Shown: positions 1 to 8,153, counted from the first letter of the stretch. The stretch is 32,076 bases of DNA from an uncultured Collinsella sp. (GCA_902469555.1 CABRDB010000029.1:1-32076), one strand, 5' to 3'. Numbers and translations are program-made. The notes: a model not told the origin generated them from the sequence alone.

Positions 1-97
1 GGGCGGTTAAGTTTGCTGCTCTACAGTCCTGCGCAAGACGGAAAGCACATTAAGTGCTTTCCTTTGCGTGCGGAACTCGCGACAAACTTAACCGCCC
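1..97 (+). repeat. Nested inverted-repeat element at the window edge
   Basis: A perfect 15-bp inverted repeat (GGGCGGTTAAGTTTG at 1-15, its complement at 83-97) encloses further stems: CGCAA 32-36 with TTGCG 64-68, and a 9-bp stem G40-C48 with G54-C62 around the loop ATTAA. Extra pairs fit better on the plus strand, where G-U wobbles replace mismatches. A separate small hairpin CGCCC/GGGCG follows at 98-110. No coding gene overlaps it. It could be a structured RNA, a REP-like or MITE-like repeat, or the 3' end of something cut off by the window. Its identity is unknown. Confidence 0.6.
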
Positions 98-195
98 CGC
101 CCGGCGGGCGAGCTGCGGAAACTCGGTCGGTCCAGAGTAATGTCGGCTGAAAGGAATTCTGGCTGATGGGATCAACCGGTGCGTTCTCTGTTACC

Positions 196-230
196 GAAAA
201 AGGCGGAGACCCTGGAGAGGGACTCCGCCT
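196..230 (-). terminator. Intrinsic terminator of the PTS gene
   Basis: On the minus strand an 8-bp stem (AGGCGGAG with CTCCGCCT, plus-strand arms 201-208 and 223-230) is followed by five T residues. It begins 38 bases after the PTS stop codon, so the permease mRNA very likely ends here and is monocistronic. Confidence 0.85.
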
Positions 231-267
231 TATATACAGGGGGCGATGTTATTCCCGTACCGTGGAA

Positions 268-2271
268 TTAGACCAGGCGGGCGTTGATCGTCTTGGCGAT
301 CTCGACGGCGTCGGTGGAACCCTTGACGGTGGCACGGAAGTCCTCGTCCATGAGCGCCTCGGCGACCTTGGACAGGATCTTGAGGTGCGTAGTGCCGGCC
401 TGGGCACCGGGGATGAGCAGGGCGATAGCCACGTTGACGGGAGCGCCGTCCATGGTATCCCAACCGGTCACGCCGGACTCGTCCTTGACGACGATAACGG
501 CAGCCTCGGTAATGGCATCGGACTTGGCATGCGGGATGGCGAAGCCCTCCATCATGCCCGTGGTGCCCTCGGCCTCGCGGGCCAGGAAGGCGTTCATCAC
601 GGCGTCGGCGTCGCTTGCGATACCGGCCTTGACGGCCTGGTTGGAAACGAAGCTCAGAGCCTCGTCACGAGAAGCGAAGTCCTCGGCGACAAAGACGTTC
701 TCGACCTTCACGAAGTCAGCAGCCTCGGCCTTGGGGGCCTCGACGGCAGCGGCCTTGGGGGCCTCAACGGGCTTGGCTACAGGAGCGGCCTTCTGGTTCT
801 TCTCGAAGTCGTACTTCTTGAAGGCCACGAACAGGATGCCACCGACCACAGCGCCGATGAGGATCGCGAGGACCCAAAGCGGACCGTTCTCGACAACGGG
901 CAGGACCAGGAAGCCACCGTGAGGCGCCGGATCGTGAACGTTGAACATAATGGTCAGGATCGAAGCGATAGAGGAACCGAGCATCATGATGGGCATGACG
1001 GGCCAGATGTTCTTGGTCATGAACGGAATGGCGCCCTCGGTGATGTGGGTGCAACCAAGGATGAGGTTGACGACACCGGCGTCGTGATCCTCCTGGCTGA
1101 AGTACTTCTTGCCGACAACGACGGCAAAGGTGGTGATCAGCGGCGGAACGATGCAGGCGGCGGAGACGGCAGCCATGAAGTTGGTGCCGAAGTTATAGGT
1201 ATCGGTGCCAACACCGGCGGCCAGAGCCTCGGTGAGCATAGCGGTACCGGTGACGTAAGCAGCCTTGTTGACCGGGCCGCCCATGTCAAAGGCGCACATG
1301 CAGCCAATGGCAAGACCCAGGACAACGGCGCCAGAGGCGGACAGGCCCTTGAGGAAGTCCATCATGGCGGTGTTGATGGCAGCCATGGGGCCGGAAATGC
1401 CGAGCATGACCAGGCCGACGATAGCCGTCGAGAACAGCGGGTACAGGAAGATAGCCTTGAGGCCGTCCAGATTCTTGGGCAGACCGGCAAAGACCTTCTC
1501 GAGCAGCAAGATGACATAGCCGGCAAGGAAGCCGCCGACGATGCCGCCCAGGAAGCCGAAGCCCACGCCGGCGCCACCGGCATCGATCATGCCGGTCTCG
1601 GCGTTAACAGGCAGGCCCTGGATGGCGATCATACCGGCAACAAAGCCGGGGACGAGCGCCGGGCGCTTGCCGATGGATTCGGCGATGTAGGCGGAAAGCA
1701 CCGGAACCATAAGGTTCATGGCGATGCCGCCGATGATCTTGAGCATCGCAGCAAAGCTGTTGTAGTCAGACGCCGTCGAATCGAAGGACGTAATGCCCCA
1801 CAGGAACGAGACAGCGGTCAGAACACCACCAGCAACAACGAAGACCAGCATGTGGCTGACGCCGTTCATGAGGTGCTTGTAGATGACGTGGCCGATGGAC
1901 TCCTTCTCCTCGACCTCATCCTCGACATCGGCAGCGGCTGCAACCGTGCTGTCGCCCTTGGCGGCGAGCGCGCGGTCAATCAGCTTACCGGCGGCCTCAA
2001 CGGACAGGGCCTTGGAAACACCAACGGAAACCATGGGCTTACCGGCGAAACGCTCAGCCTGGACATCCTTGTCGGCTGCGACGACGACGGCCTTGGCACC
2101 AGCGATCTCACTCTTGGTGAGCTCGTTCTCGACACCGACCTGGCCATGAGTCTCGACCTTAATGGTCAGACCGCGCTCGGCAGCTGCCTTCTCCAGCGCT
2201 TCCTTCGCCATGAAGGTGTGCGCAATGCCGGTCGGGCAACCGGTGGCGGCGATGATGTCAAACTTAGCCAT
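268..2271 (-). CDS. PTS permease, fructose/mannose family, EIIB-EIIC-EIIA
   Basis: A 667-aa sugar-phosphotransferase permease that would phosphorylate its sugar while importing it across the membrane. An EIIB-fructose domain comes first (residues about 3-105, phospho-Cys12 in ATGCPTGIAHTF). EIIC with several membrane segments follows (about 125-480, FDMGGPVNKAAY loop), then an Ala/Pro/Lys linker with a repeated EAPKA unit, then an EIIA domain (about 520-667) with the active His near 581 in FAIPHAK. The start is ATG 2271, preceded by AAGGAGG; an upstream in-frame extension lacks family similarity. The B-C-A order resembles Bacillus subtilis ManP rather than the A-B-C FruA, so mannose or fructose are both possible. 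No 1-phosphofructokinase or isomerase is adjacent. The divergent RpiR-type gene is the likely regulator. Confidence 0.93.
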   Translation of the reverse strand: MAKFDIIAATGCPTGIAHTFMAKEALEKAAAERGLTIKVETHGQVGVENELTKSEIAGAKAVVVAADKDVQAERFAGKPMVSVGVSKALSVEAAGKLIDRALAAKGDSTVAAAADVEDEVEEKESIGHVIYKHLMNGVSHMLVFVVAGGVLTAVSFLWGITSFDSTASDYNSFAAMLKIIGGIAMNLMVPVLSAYIAESIGKRPALVPGFVAGMIAIQGLPVNAETGMIDAGGAGVGFGFLGGIVGGFLAGYVILLLEKVFAGLPKNLDGLKAIFLYPLFSTAIVGLVMLGISGPMAAINTAMMDFLKGLSASGAVVLGLAIGCMCAFDMGGPVNKAAYVTGTAMLTEALAAGVGTDTYNFGTNFMAAVSAACIVPPLITTFAVVVGKKYFSQEDHDAGVVNLILGCTHITEGAIPFMTKNIWPVMPIMMLGSSIASILTIMFNVHDPAPHGGFLVLPVVENGPLWVLAILIGAVVGGILFVAFKKYDFEKNQKAAPVAKPVEAPKAAAVEAPKAEAADFVKVENVFVAEDFASRDEALSFVSNQAVKAGIASDADAVMNAFLAREAEGTTGMMEGFAIPHAKSDAITEAAVIVVKDESGVTGWDTMDGAPVNVAIALLIPGAQAGTTHLKILSKVAEALMDEDFRATVKGSTDAVEIAKTINARLV

Positions 2272-2356
2272 GTGTCCCTCCTTCTTGAGTACAGCGCCCG
2301 CGGGCGCTCCCCTACACGCGCTTCGATGCGCGTTTTTCCACAACTGAAAGATACCA

Positions 2357-2442
2357 ACCTACCGTCCGCGTGAGAAGAGGCAAGGTGCAATTCTCCGGTG
2401 AAAGGTTCTTTCATAACCGTAAACGGTAGGTGAAAGTTTACC
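2357..2442. promoter_or_regulatory. Dyad cluster between the PTS gene and the RpiR gene
   Basis: Several short palindromes lie in the divergent intergenic region: TGAAAG-GTT-CTTTCA at 2399-2413, ACCGT-AA-ACGGT at 2416-2427 and GGTGAAAGTTTACC at 2429-2442 (imperfect). In addition ACCTACCGT at 2357-2365 recurs inverted at 2423-2431. RpiR-family regulators bind dyads, so these are reasonable operator candidates for the neighbouring regulator, but no single consensus is established here. Confidence 0.45.
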
Positions 2443-2489
2443 ATCAACACTTGAAACGGCAAGGTGTATCTTGTAATTGGAAATGCCCG

Positions 2490-2495
2490 TATACT
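2490..2495 (+). promoter_or_regulatory. Possible -10 box of the RpiR-type gene
   Basis: TATACT matches the -10 consensus at five of six positions and lies 48 bases before the ATG. No good -35 element is seen at the expected distance. Confidence 0.35.
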
Positions 2496-2543
2496 ATGGC
2501 ATTGCAAATCAAATTGGATTTTCATGCCAACCAGGAGCCATCC

Positions 2544-3401
2544 ATGACCGATAGTAGCAAGAGCGCACTTTCCCTCATAAGCACCCATCAGGGATACAGC
2601 GAGTCCGAGCAGCGCATTGTCGACTATATATTGGAGCACCAGTCCGAGGCGCCGCGCCTCACGGCCGCTCAGCTCTCACGCGCCGCCGCCACGTCCGAGG
2701 CGACCGTTTCGCGCTTCTGCCGAAAGCTTGGCTTTGGTAGCTTCCGCAGCTTTCAGTTTTCGTTGGCGAGGGATTTGGAAAGCCAGCGTAACGAGGGCCT
2801 GACTGACGAGGTCTCGCTCGACAATATGGAGCAGAGCCTCAAGAATATCCTGGCTGCCAAGGTGAGCGAGCTTAATGCGACCATCGACGGGATCGACCAC
2901 GATACGCTGGCGGCTGTTGTGCATGCCCTTAAGCATGCAGGGATTATTGAGTTTGCAGCTGTGGGCAATACGAACGCGGTCGCGCTCGATGCGACGTTTA
3001 AGTTTTCGCAGCTGGGCCTGCGCTGCATGGCGAGCACCATTAGCGAGACATCAATCGGCTTTGCGCTCACGTTACGCCCGGGTGACGTCATCGTGCTTAT
3101 CTCAAACTCCGGCAAATCGCGCCGATTGAATCGCATGGCAAAAGCGGCTCGCAACTGCGGCGCAACCGTAGTCGTCATCAGCAGTGACAGCAAATCCCCA
3201 CTCGCGCGCCTGGCAGACCACACTTTTAATACCGTCAACCACGAAGCGCTGCTGACGACAGGCGACTTTGCGTTCTCCAAGATCAGTGCCACGATGATCA
3301 TCGAAGTCATCTACAACTTCCTGCTGCCCGAGATTGAAGACGCTCGCGAGCATATCAGCTACTACGAGGAGCTCATCCAGCCGGATAAGGTCGTTGAGTA
3401 G
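2544..3401 (+). CDS. RpiR/MurR-family transcription regulator
   Basis: A 285-aa regulator with the RpiR layout. An N-terminal helix-turn-helix (residues about 1-80) contains RLTAAQLSRAAATSEATVSRF and the typical CRKLGFGSFRSFQ segment. A C-terminal SIS sugar-phosphate-binding domain (about 105-265) includes the stretch DVIVLISNSGKSRRL. The start is ATG 2544, with AGGAG seven bases upstream; the open frame extends 38 codons further but that part shows no family features. It is transcribed divergently from the PTS permease with dyads in between, so it probably controls that gene in response to the imported sugar phosphate. Activation and repression cannot be told apart from sequence. Confidence 0.9.
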   Translation: MTDSSKSALSLISTHQGYSESEQRIVDYILEHQSEAPRLTAAQLSRAAATSEATVSRFCRKLGFGSFRSFQFSLARDLESQRNEGLTDEVSLDNMEQSLKNILAAKVSELNATIDGIDHDTLAAVVHALKHAGIIEFAAVGNTNAVALDATFKFSQLGLRCMASTISETSIGFALTLRPGDVIVLISNSGKSRRLNRMAKAARNCGATVVVISSDSKSPLARLADHTFNTVNHEALLTTGDFAFSKISATMIIEVIYNFLLPEIEDAREHISYYEELIQPDKVVE

Positions 3402-3430
3402 GTAAATTGGGGAGCCGATAGACGCCCCTC

Positions 3431-3590
3431 GCCACGAAACCCGCCCATCTACTACGTTTTAACCGCAACCGCCAACCATACACCCAAAATAGAGAAAACC
3501 GCAGGCGTTCTACCTGCGGTTTTCTTTTTGCAATTCTCGGCGTGGTTGCCGATGCCCTACCAAACGTAGTAGATGGACCCGTTTCGTGGC
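3431..3590. repeat. 29-bp imperfect inverted repeat around a terminator
   Basis: Bases 3431-3459 and the reverse complement of 3562-3590 match at 26 of 29 positions (shared cores GCCACGAAAC and CCATCTACTACGTTT). The arms sit symmetrically on either side of the bidirectional terminator. The layout resembles an intergenic repeat element (REP/MITE-like) rather than a simple terminator. Copy number in the genome cannot be judged from this window. Confidence 0.6.
3493..3530. terminator. Bidirectional intrinsic terminator
   Basis: AAAACCGCAGG at 3495-3505 pairs with CCTGCGGTTTT at 3513-3523 around a 7-base loop. On the plus strand TTTTCTTTTTG follows; on the minus strand TTTTCTCTATTTT follows. It can therefore end both the RpiR-type transcript (+) and the recN operon transcript (-). 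Confidence 0.88.
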
Positions 3591-3622
3591 GGCCGGGTTG
3601 GACATGCGTGTGGCGACTCGAC

Positions 3623-5251
3623 CTAGGCACGCGCCTCCGCAAGCATCTGCCTGGCGTGCGCCAGGCTTGCCTCGGACTGATCGCCGCTCAACATGCGGGC
3701 GATCTCGGCGGTACGCACTTCGCCGGTTACCTCGTCCAAATGCGTCTGGGGAACATCGCCTGGTTCCTTGCTGACAACATAATGCTTATCGGCCATGACG
3801 GCGACCTGCGCCAAGTGGGTTACGACAATCACCTGATGCGTAGAGGCGAGATCTGACAGCACGCCCGCGAGTGCACGCGCCGTGGAGCCACCGACACCAG
3901 CATCGACCTCGTCAAACACCAGCGTATCGACACCGTCCGCGTTACCGAGGACAACCTTACTTGCCAGCATGACGCGGCTGAGCTCGCCGCCCGATGCAAT
4001 GCGGCGCAGGGGACGTGGAGTCAAACCGGCACCGCTGCGGTATAGCAGCTCGTAGCTCGAAGGACCAACGGGCGTCCACTCAGCACGGGGAAGATCGCGC
4101 GACTCCCAGACGAGCTCGGCACTACCCATCTCCAAGCGCGCCATCTGGCGGCCAACCTCATGGCAGAAGCGCGGGGCCGCCGTATTTCGAGCGCGCTTAA
4201 GTGCCTTGGCAGCGGTAAACAACTCGCGCTCAGCGCTCCCGAGTGCCTCACGCGCCTTTTTGATCTGCTCATCGCCATCATCGACCAGGGACAGCAGCTC
4301 TTGCGAGCGATCGCGCATAGCAAAAACATCGTCCATGGTGGGACCCCACTGACGCAACAGGCCCTTGAGGTCGGAATACCGCTCACGCATGCGAGCGAGC
4401 TCGCGCGGGTCGAAGGCGACGCCATCACGATAGGCACGAAGCTCGTTCGCGCAATCCTCAAGGGAGATGCAGGCATCCGAAAGCGCATCGGCAATGTCGC
4501 CCAGTTTGCGATCGACGGTAGCCATACGGGAAAGCTCTGCCACGGCGCTGTTCACGACATCGAGCGCTCCCCCTTCGGAGGCAAGCGATGCATGGGCATC
4601 GTTAGCCGTGGCAACCAGTACCTCGGCATGTTCGGAGCGCGGCAGCAGTTCCTCGAGTTCCTCATACTCGCCCGGCTTGGGGTCGACCTCGCCGATGCGC
4701 TCGAGGGCAAAGCGCGCCTCCTCGACGCGGCTCCCCTGCGCACGCGAGGCCTCTTCGACACGTCGAACCTCCTTGGCGGCAGCACGCGATGCCTTAAAGC
4801 AGGCGCGGTACGCATCCAGCGCCTCGAGTGCCGGGCGCCCTGCCCATGCATCGACCATCGCAACGTGATGCGCCGGGTCGAGCAAGCGCTGGTGCTCGTG
4901 CTGGCCGCACAGATCCATCATCACGCCGACGCGCTCCGAAAGCTCGCGCACGCTGGCGATGCGGCCGTCAATCTTCACGCGGCTGCGGCCCTCGGCAGAA
5001 AGGCTACGCTGCACGGTAAAGCCCTCCGTGTCGTGCGGCCCGTCAAACAGCCGCGCCTCGACGCTCGCCAGCGCCTCGCCCTCGCGCACCGTCGACGAAT
5101 CCGCGCGCTCGCCCAAAATAAGCTTGAGCGCCGAGAGCAGCGCAGTCTTGCCGGCGCCGGTCTCACCGGTCAGGACAGTCAGGCCGGCACTCGGCACCAG
5201 CGTCGCCTCGCGAATGAGTGCAATGTTAGAAACCTGCAGTTCATCGATCAT
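3623..5251 (-). CDS. DNA repair protein RecN
   Basis: A 542-aa SMC-like ATPase that acts early in recombinational repair of double-strand breaks. The Walker A motif GETGAGKT is at residues 29-36. The central part is helical coiled coil with the family motif MMDLCGQHEHQRLLDP. Near the C-terminus are the ABC signature ASGGELSRVMLASK and Walker B LVFDEVDAGVGG, followed by the D-loop and HLAQVAVMADKHY. The length is normal. The start ATG 5251 overlaps the end of nadK by 11 bases, so translation is probably coupled. It is the last gene of the efp-to-recN operon and ends before the bidirectional terminator. Confidence 0.96.
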   Translation of the reverse strand: MIDELQVSNIALIREATLVPSAGLTVLTGETGAGKTALLSALKLILGERADSSTVREGEALASVEARLFDGPHDTEGFTVQRSLSAEGRSRVKIDGRIASVRELSERVGVMMDLCGQHEHQRLLDPAHHVAMVDAWAGRPALEALDAYRACFKASRAAAKEVRRVEEASRAQGSRVEEARFALERIGEVDPKPGEYEELEELLPRSEHAEVLVATANDAHASLASEGGALDVVNSAVAELSRMATVDRKLGDIADALSDACISLEDCANELRAYRDGVAFDPRELARMRERYSDLKGLLRQWGPTMDDVFAMRDRSQELLSLVDDGDEQIKKAREALGSAERELFTAAKALKRARNTAAPRFCHEVGRQMARLEMGSAELVWESRDLPRAEWTPVGPSSYELLYRSGAGLTPRPLRRIASGGELSRVMLASKVVLGNADGVDTLVFDEVDAGVGGSTARALAGVLSDLASTHQVIVVTHLAQVAVMADKHYVVSKEPGDVPQTHLDEVTGEVRTAEIARMLSGDQSEASLAHARQMLAEARA

Positions 5252-6101
5252 GACGGACTCCGTAGAATACGCGGCTCACCGAGTTATAGAAGCTCTCGGG
5301 GCCGTAATCCAGCAGCAGCACATCACCGGGCCCGCGGCGCACAGCCACGCTCTCAACGGTGCCATCACAGGTAATAAACTGCCCATCGATAGCGATCGCC
5401 GGAACGCTCGGACGGTCATCGGACATAAAGATTTCGACGACATCACTCGGCGAAGTCAAGAAGGCACGGGCCTGAATGGTGTGCGGCGCAATGGGTACGC
5501 AGACCATGCCCGTATAGTCGGGGCTCACGATGGGGCCACCGGCACTGAGCGCGTAACCCGTAGAACCAGTCGCCGTGGACACGACCACGCCGTCGCCACG
5601 CAGTCGGTCGATATGGTGGCCCGACACCGTGATGTCGAACTCGACCATATCGGACAGCGGACCGCGGGTAAGCGCCATGTCGTTGAGGGCGAAGGTGCGC
5701 ACGACATCCTTCGTACCGTCTTCGCGCACGGACACGATATCCGCGGCGATGGTAGCGCGACGGCTCACATGCAGCTCGCCGGACAGGGCGTCGCTCACGA
5801 CCTGCAGAATGTCGCGCTCCTCGGGACTCGCAGCCGTCAAAAAGCCCAGGTGACCATAGGAAAGACCGAGGATAGGAATCTCGCGATGGTTGAGGATGCG
5901 GGCAGCGCGCAGCAACGTACCGTCGCCGCCGAGCGTAATGACCAGATCGGAGCCGTCAATATCAGGCGTGCTCTGAATCTTGGATCGCTGGTCGGCAGCC
6001 CATGCGACCTCATAGCCCTGGCGCGTCAGCCAAAGCTCGATCATCAGGCCGCTCTCGACCGCCTCTTGCTTGTAGTAATTGGGAACCAGAAAGACCTTCA
6101 T
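5241..6101 (-). CDS. NAD kinase
   Basis: A 286-aa cytoplasmic enzyme that phosphorylates NAD to NADP. The nucleotide-binding motif GGDGTLL is near residue 58, the conserved NDMAL (the NE/D motif) is around residue 143, and the substrate loop TATGSTGYALSAGGPI is around residues 170-187. The start ATG 6101 overlaps the tlyA stop as ATGA. The order tlyA-nadK-recN is common in Gram-positive bacteria and actinobacteria. Confidence 0.96.
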   Translation of the reverse strand: MKVFLVPNYYKQEAVESGLMIELWLTRQGYEVAWAADQRSKIQSTPDIDGSDLVITLGGDGTLLRAARILNHREIPILGLSYGHLGFLTAASPEERDILQVVSDALSGELHVSRRATIAADIVSVREDGTKDVVRTFALNDMALTRGPLSDMVEFDITVSGHHIDRLRGDGVVVSTATGSTGYALSAGGPIVSPDYTGMVCVPIAPHTIQARAFLTSPSDVVEIFMSDDRPSVPAIAIDGQFITCDGTVESVAVRRGPGDVLLLDYGPESFYNSVSRVFYGVRHDR

Positions 6102-6910
6102 AGCGTTGCAGCTTTCTCGCTCAAAACCGATACCTGAGATTGCAACTCGTCTTGCGGGCGGTCGCCAGAGTCAAATCTCGTGCCGTACAGGAAAAACTCA
6201 ACGTTTCCCTTGGCACCATGAATGGGCGACACGCACACATCGACCGGGAACAGCCCCTTAGAGGCAAAGAGTTCAACTGCCGCAACGAGTGTATCACGGC
6301 GCACGGCGGGATCGGTCACAATGCCGCCCTCGCCCACCAGCGCCGCCGGAGCCTCAAACTGCGGCTTTACGAGCGTGCAGAATGCACCCGTAGGCGCGAG
6401 GCACGCCAGTACCGCATCGATAATATTCGCGATGCTGGTAAACGAGACATCACACACAGCCAGGTCGATGGCGCCGGTATAGCCAAGCTCAGGCAGCTGC
6501 GTCACGTTTGTGCGCTCATGCAGCGTCACGCGATCGTCCTGACGCAACGACCAATCGAACTGGGCGTGACCCACGTCCACAGAGACAACGGTCGCAGCTC
6601 CGCGCTTGAGCAGGCAATCGGTAAAACCGCCGGTAGAGCAGCCCACATCCAAACAGGCAAGGCCCGTCGGATTGATGCCAAACGCATCAAGCGCGCCTTC
6701 GAGCTTAAGACCACCGCGGCCAACATAGGGAATGCGCCCCTTCACGTGCAGCGGCAGCCCCGGGATCACCTTAAGGCCCGGCGAAGTCAAGCGCTCACCG
6801 CCACTCGAGACCAAGCCGGCCATAAGAGTGCGAAGGGCATCCGCGCGATCGGCGCAGATGCCCTGTGAAATCAGTTCGTCATCAAGACGCACGCGTTTCA
6901 TGAATGCCAT
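6098..6910 (-). CDS. TlyA-family rRNA 2'-O-methyltransferase / hemolysin
   Basis: About 270 aa. An N-terminal S4 RNA-binding domain (MKRVRLDDELISQG onward) is followed by an FtsJ-like methyltransferase fold. The SAM motif LDVGCSTGGFTDCLL, the Asp of CDVSFTS and the Lys of LVKPQFE are all visible, as is the GRGGLKLEGAL segment. Mycobacterial TlyA methylates 16S and 23S rRNA, and the same role is inferred here. Three in-frame starts exist (TTG 6913, ATG 6910, ATG 6901) and none has a strong ribosome-binding site. ATG 6910 is a compromise; ATG 6901 would give the canonical MKRVRL start. Its stop overlaps the nadK start. Confidence 0.92.
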   Translation of the reverse strand: MAFMKRVRLDDELISQGICADRADALRTLMAGLVSSGGERLTSPGLKVIPGLPLHVKGRIPYVGRGGLKLEGALDAFGINPTGLACLDVGCSTGGFTDCLLKRGAATVVSVDVGHAQFDWSLRQDDRVTLHERTNVTQLPELGYTGAIDLAVCDVSFTSIANIIDAVLACLAPTGAFCTLVKPQFEAPAALVGEGGIVTDPAVRRDTLVAAVELFASKGLFPVDVCVSPIHGAKGNVEFFLYGTRFDSGDRPQDELQSQVSVLSEKAATL

Positions 6911-6936
6911 CAACCATTCGTATCCGGAGATGCGGC

Positions 6937-7176
6937 CTAGCTATCCTGGGATTCGTTTGTCGCATCCTCATCGTATTCTTGCTCGAGCTTGTCGGCCTCA
7001 CGCGGCGTCAACTCAAACTTGTCGACCATATCGACCGCGCGGGAGCCCAGCTCAATCGCTTCGTCAAACAAATCGAGCGAACGCTCCAAGGAGGTATCCT
7101 TGGAGCGAACGGTAGCGATGATCTGATCCAGACGGTCCGAGATCTCATCAAAGTTACGGACAGAACCCTCTGGCAT
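6937..7176 (-). CDS. Exodeoxyribonuclease VII small subunit
   Basis: A 79-aa helical protein matching XseB: the FDEISDRLDQI start, the LERSLDLFDEAIELG core and an acidic tail. In the complex it binds the large subunit XseA, which degrades single-stranded DNA. The start is ATG 7176, two bases after the nusB stop. xseA is usually next to xseB but is not in this window, so the large subunit must be encoded elsewhere or be absent. Confidence 0.9.
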   Translation of the reverse strand: MPEGSVRNFDEISDRLDQIIATVRSKDTSLERSLDLFDEAIELGSRAVDMVDKFELTPREADKLEQEYDEDATNESQDS

Positions 7177-7178
7177 GG

Positions 7179-7763
7179 CTACTCCTCGACGGAGTCGACA
7201 ACAGCCTCGGCGGCGTCCGCATCCTCGGCCAGCACGCCAGCCTCAGCTTGGGCAACCGCAACCTTGGCGGCAGCCTCGGCAGCCTGCGCCTCCTCGCGAG
7301 CGCGATCTTCGGCCAGCAGCTCCTGGTACAGGTCCTCGCCTGGCAGCTCCTCGCTGCGAGCAATCTTGCCCAGCACGCCGTTGACGAACGAAGCGGACTG
7401 GTCGGTGCCATAGGCCTTGGCAAGCTCGACGGCCTCGTTGATTACGATGGCGTCCGAGACCTCCTCGTCGGTGAGGAAGCGCATCTCATAGACGGCGATA
7501 CGCAGCAAATTGCGGTCGGCGCCGGGCATGCGCATAAGATCCCAGTTCTTGGCGACGGCGCGCAGGGCACAGTCGATACGATCGATATGCTCGTAGGCAC
7601 CGCGGCAAAGCTCCAGCGCATAGGGGTCGAGGGGACCCTTCGAGATCAGGAAATCGCCCTCGAGGACGCGCTCGAGCGGACTGTCCGTGGCCTCGGCCTG
7701 GAACAGCAACTGTAGCGCCTGACTGCGGGCAAGCGTGCGCCCGCGATAAACCTTAAGGCTCAA
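7179..7763 (-). CDS. Transcription antitermination factor NusB
   Basis: A 194-aa protein with an N-terminal NusB fold (residues about 8-140): RTLARSQALQLLFQAEAT, the central NWDLMRMPGADRNLLRIAVYEMRF and NEAVELAKAYGTDQSASFVNGVLGKIAR. It joins NusE/S10 on boxA RNA during rRNA transcription. The start is TTG 7763; AAGGAG lies six bases upstream and no better in-frame ATG exists. An unusual tail of about 45 residues, rich in Ala and Glu, follows the domain and looks disordered. It lies between the asp23-like gene and xseB in one operon. Confidence 0.94.
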   Translation of the reverse strand: MSLKVYRGRTLARSQALQLLFQAEATDSPLERVLEGDFLISKGPLDPYALELCRGAYEHIDRIDCALRAVAKNWDLMRMPGADRNLLRIAVYEMRFLTDEEVSDAIVINEAVELAKAYGTDQSASFVNGVLGKIARSEELPGEDLYQELLAEDRAREEAQAAEAAAKVAVAQAEAGVLAEDADAAEAVVDSVEE

Positions 7764-7766
7764 AGG

Positions 7767-8129
7767 TTACTCCTTGGGGAAAACGAGACCGTCGATGCAA
7801 ACGTCAACGCGCTCGACCTCGACGCCCACCTGAGCATCGATGGCAGCGACCACGGCGGCGCGAACGGCCTCGGCGAGCTTCTTGAACGGATAGCCAAAGA
7901 ACACCACGACACGCACGGTGAGTGCGAGCTTGTCGCCGACGACCTCGGCCTCGACCGCCGGCTCGGAAGCCGGGGCCTTGGACGAGAGCATCATGGAGAC
8001 AAGGTTGGTGGCAAGGTCCTTGACGCCAACGGAGGCGATGCCCTCGACATCCGACACGGCGCGCGAGACGATGGCGGTCAGAACATCGGGCGAAATGCCG
8101 ATGCCGTCAATCTTGATTTCCTGGGGCAT
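7767..8129 (-). CDS. Asp23/Gls24-family envelope stress protein
   Basis: A 120-aa protein of the Asp23/DUF322 family, recognised by SDVEGIASVGVKDL, the segment around LTVRVVVFFGYPFKKLAEAVRAAV and the closing VDVCIDGLVFPKE. Members associate with the membrane and cell-envelope homeostasis in Gram-positives; the single copy between efp and nusB is the usual YqhY-like position. The start ATG 8129 is preceded by GAGGA. The TAA stop lies just before the nusB ribosome-binding site. Confidence 0.9.
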   Translation of the reverse strand: MPQEIKIDGIGISPDVLTAIVSRAVSDVEGIASVGVKDLATNLVSMMLSSKAPASEPAVEAEVVGDKLALTVRVVVFFGYPFKKLAEAVRAAVVAAIDAQVGVEVERVDVCIDGLVFPKE

Positions 8130-8153
8130 GAGTCCTCCTAGAAGAGTTGGTTG

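Noticed and set aside
729..775. Short direct repeat in the PTS gene
   Set aside because: It encodes the repeated EAPKA linker between EIIC and EIIA and reads as ordinary linker low complexity.
166..2373. Long open frame on the plus strand opposite the PTS gene
   Set aside because: It is the antisense shadow of a G+C-rich gene; its product is rich in Gly, Asp and His without domains, while the minus strand encodes a complete PTS permease.
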